NCBI GenBank assembly: GCA_963851385.1
Contig: CAWKPE010000016.1
Location: 1 to 64,000 of the forward strand
Direction: 5' to 3'
DNA length: 64,000 nt
DNA from: CAWEFA01 sp963851385
Lineage (GTDB): Bacteria > Bacteroidota > Bacteroidia > Bacteroidales > DTGW01
Shown here: positions 63,656 through 64,000 of the stretch, in pieces
How positions within the stretch are numbered: position 1 is the stretch's first letter
Layout: each line of letters starts with the position of its first letter
Notes under the pieces: model-generated
What the model was told of the DNA's origin: nothing
The model's database searches: none
The model's input: only the letters and a program-made list of their open reading frames with translations
Translations under genes and position numbers: made by a program

Positions 63656-64000
63656 TTATCTACTATCTGTTTTACTTCCAAATTTAATATCCGAAAGTTT
63701 TTTGTTATAAGCCAGCATGATATCTGCAGTTGTAATTAAACCAAGAATTTTGAAAGGTTTTTCAGTTTCGTCCACAACCAATAATTCATCAACCTTGTTG
63801 GCAAGCATGAGTTTTTGAGCAAAATCAATTGTTTCGTAAGGATGTACGCTTAAAACCAGTTTTGTCATTAAGTCTTTTGCTGTTCTGATATTGCCATTCC
63901 CTTCCTGCAGTAATCGTGTAATGTCCATCATTCTGAAAGTACCTGCCAGTTGTTTGTTTTCATCAATAACAGGAAATAAACGCTGTCTTGTATTTCTTGC
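63656..64000 (-). CDS. CBS-domain protein, C-terminal part (start lies beyond the window)
   Basis: The frame is open to the right edge, so 114 residues of the C-terminus are visible and the ATG at 63931 is internal. It shows the end of one CBS domain (RLFPVIDENKQLAGTFRMMD) and a whole second CBS domain (AKDLMTKLVLSVHPYETIDF to ILGLITTADIMLAYNKKLSD). CBS pairs bind adenosine nucleotides and regulate the domain they are joined to. In related Bacteroidota proteins such a tail often follows a ClC-type chloride channel, which is a guess here because the rest is not visible. Confidence 0.8.
   Translation of the reverse strand, partial: ARNTRQRLFPVIDENKQLAGTFRMMDITRLLQEGNGNIRTAKDLMTKLVLSVHPYETIDFAQKLMLANKVDELLVVDETEKPFKILGLITTADIMLAYNKKLSDIKFGSKTDSR

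Overview
This 64 kb window is an AT-rich stretch of chromosome from a member of the Bacteroidota, probably a Bacteroidales-like or related environmental lineage. The evidence is a SusC/SusD pair, a TonB operon with two ExbD genes, a type IX secretion C-terminal sorting domain, Bacteroidota-type promoters (TTTG, about 19 bp, then TAnnTTTG), intergenic repeats of a kind I associate with this phylum, and no Shine-Dalgarno pattern that I could see. Most genes are housekeeping or envelope genes. I found no phage, CRISPR array, defence island or biosynthetic cluster.

Layout. 1-4.4 kb: end of a susD gene followed by susC, the reverse of the usual order. 4.5-9.3 kb: comEC, trkA, a Sua5/YciO gene and a rhomboid protease. 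9.5-14 kb: a membrane protein, a complete IS982-type insertion sequence and a hybrid histidine kinase. 14-19 kb: three RNA methyltransferase genes, a single-domain receiver and an ABC-F ATPase. 19.4-23 kb: agmatine-to-putrescine genes (aguB broken, aguA intact) and rlmD. 23.2-29.6 kb: one energy-transduction operon (small membrane protein, PstS-like lipoprotein, TPR protein, exbB, exbD, exbD, tonB) closed by a strong terminator. 29.6-36.3 kb: a CpgS-like GTPase, an envelope protein, a serine hydrolase, a dihydroorotate dehydrogenase-like gene, def and a polysaccharide deacetylase-like gene. 36.6-37.1 kb has no gene but holds two structured inverted-repeat elements. 37-43 kb: recQ, then the minus-strand run gyrB, secreted protein, GNAT-like protein. 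43-49.7 kb: a sanA-like gene, an outer-membrane barrel coupled to a 1028-residue TPR protein, and pirin. 49.8-58.5 kb: a T9SS cargo protein, mutS2, a Lys-rich secreted protein, an aminotransferase, two small membrane proteins and htpG. 58.6-64 kb: a secreted protein, a LytTR regulator, a TrmH-type methyltransferase, a complete IS4-type element, HU, tRNA-Ser(UGA) and the end of a CBS-domain protein.

Data quality matters here. At least ten conserved genes (susC, aguB, the TPR gene, exbB, exbD1, the DHODH-like gene, recQ at its start, the GNAT-like gene, htpG twice) carry single-base length changes, nearly all +1 in a homopolymer. Removing them restores full-length, family-typical proteins whose lengths divide by three. 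I read these as consensus sequencing errors rather than gene decay, and I give the reconstructed spans. The aguB gene and the TPR gene are hit several times each, which points to poorly covered stretches near 19.9-20.2 and 25.5-26.3 kb.

How the genes work together: tonB-exbB-exbD would energise outer-membrane receptors such as the SusC protein at the left edge. The plug-less barrel with its TPR partner, the T9SS cargo protein, the rhomboid protease and the deacetylase-like protein belong to the envelope. Six RNA-modifying enzymes (RlmI-like, three SpoU/TrmH, RlmD, Sua5) plus def serve translation. gyrB, recQ, mutS2 and HU serve DNA maintenance. aguA and aguB make putrescine from agmatine.
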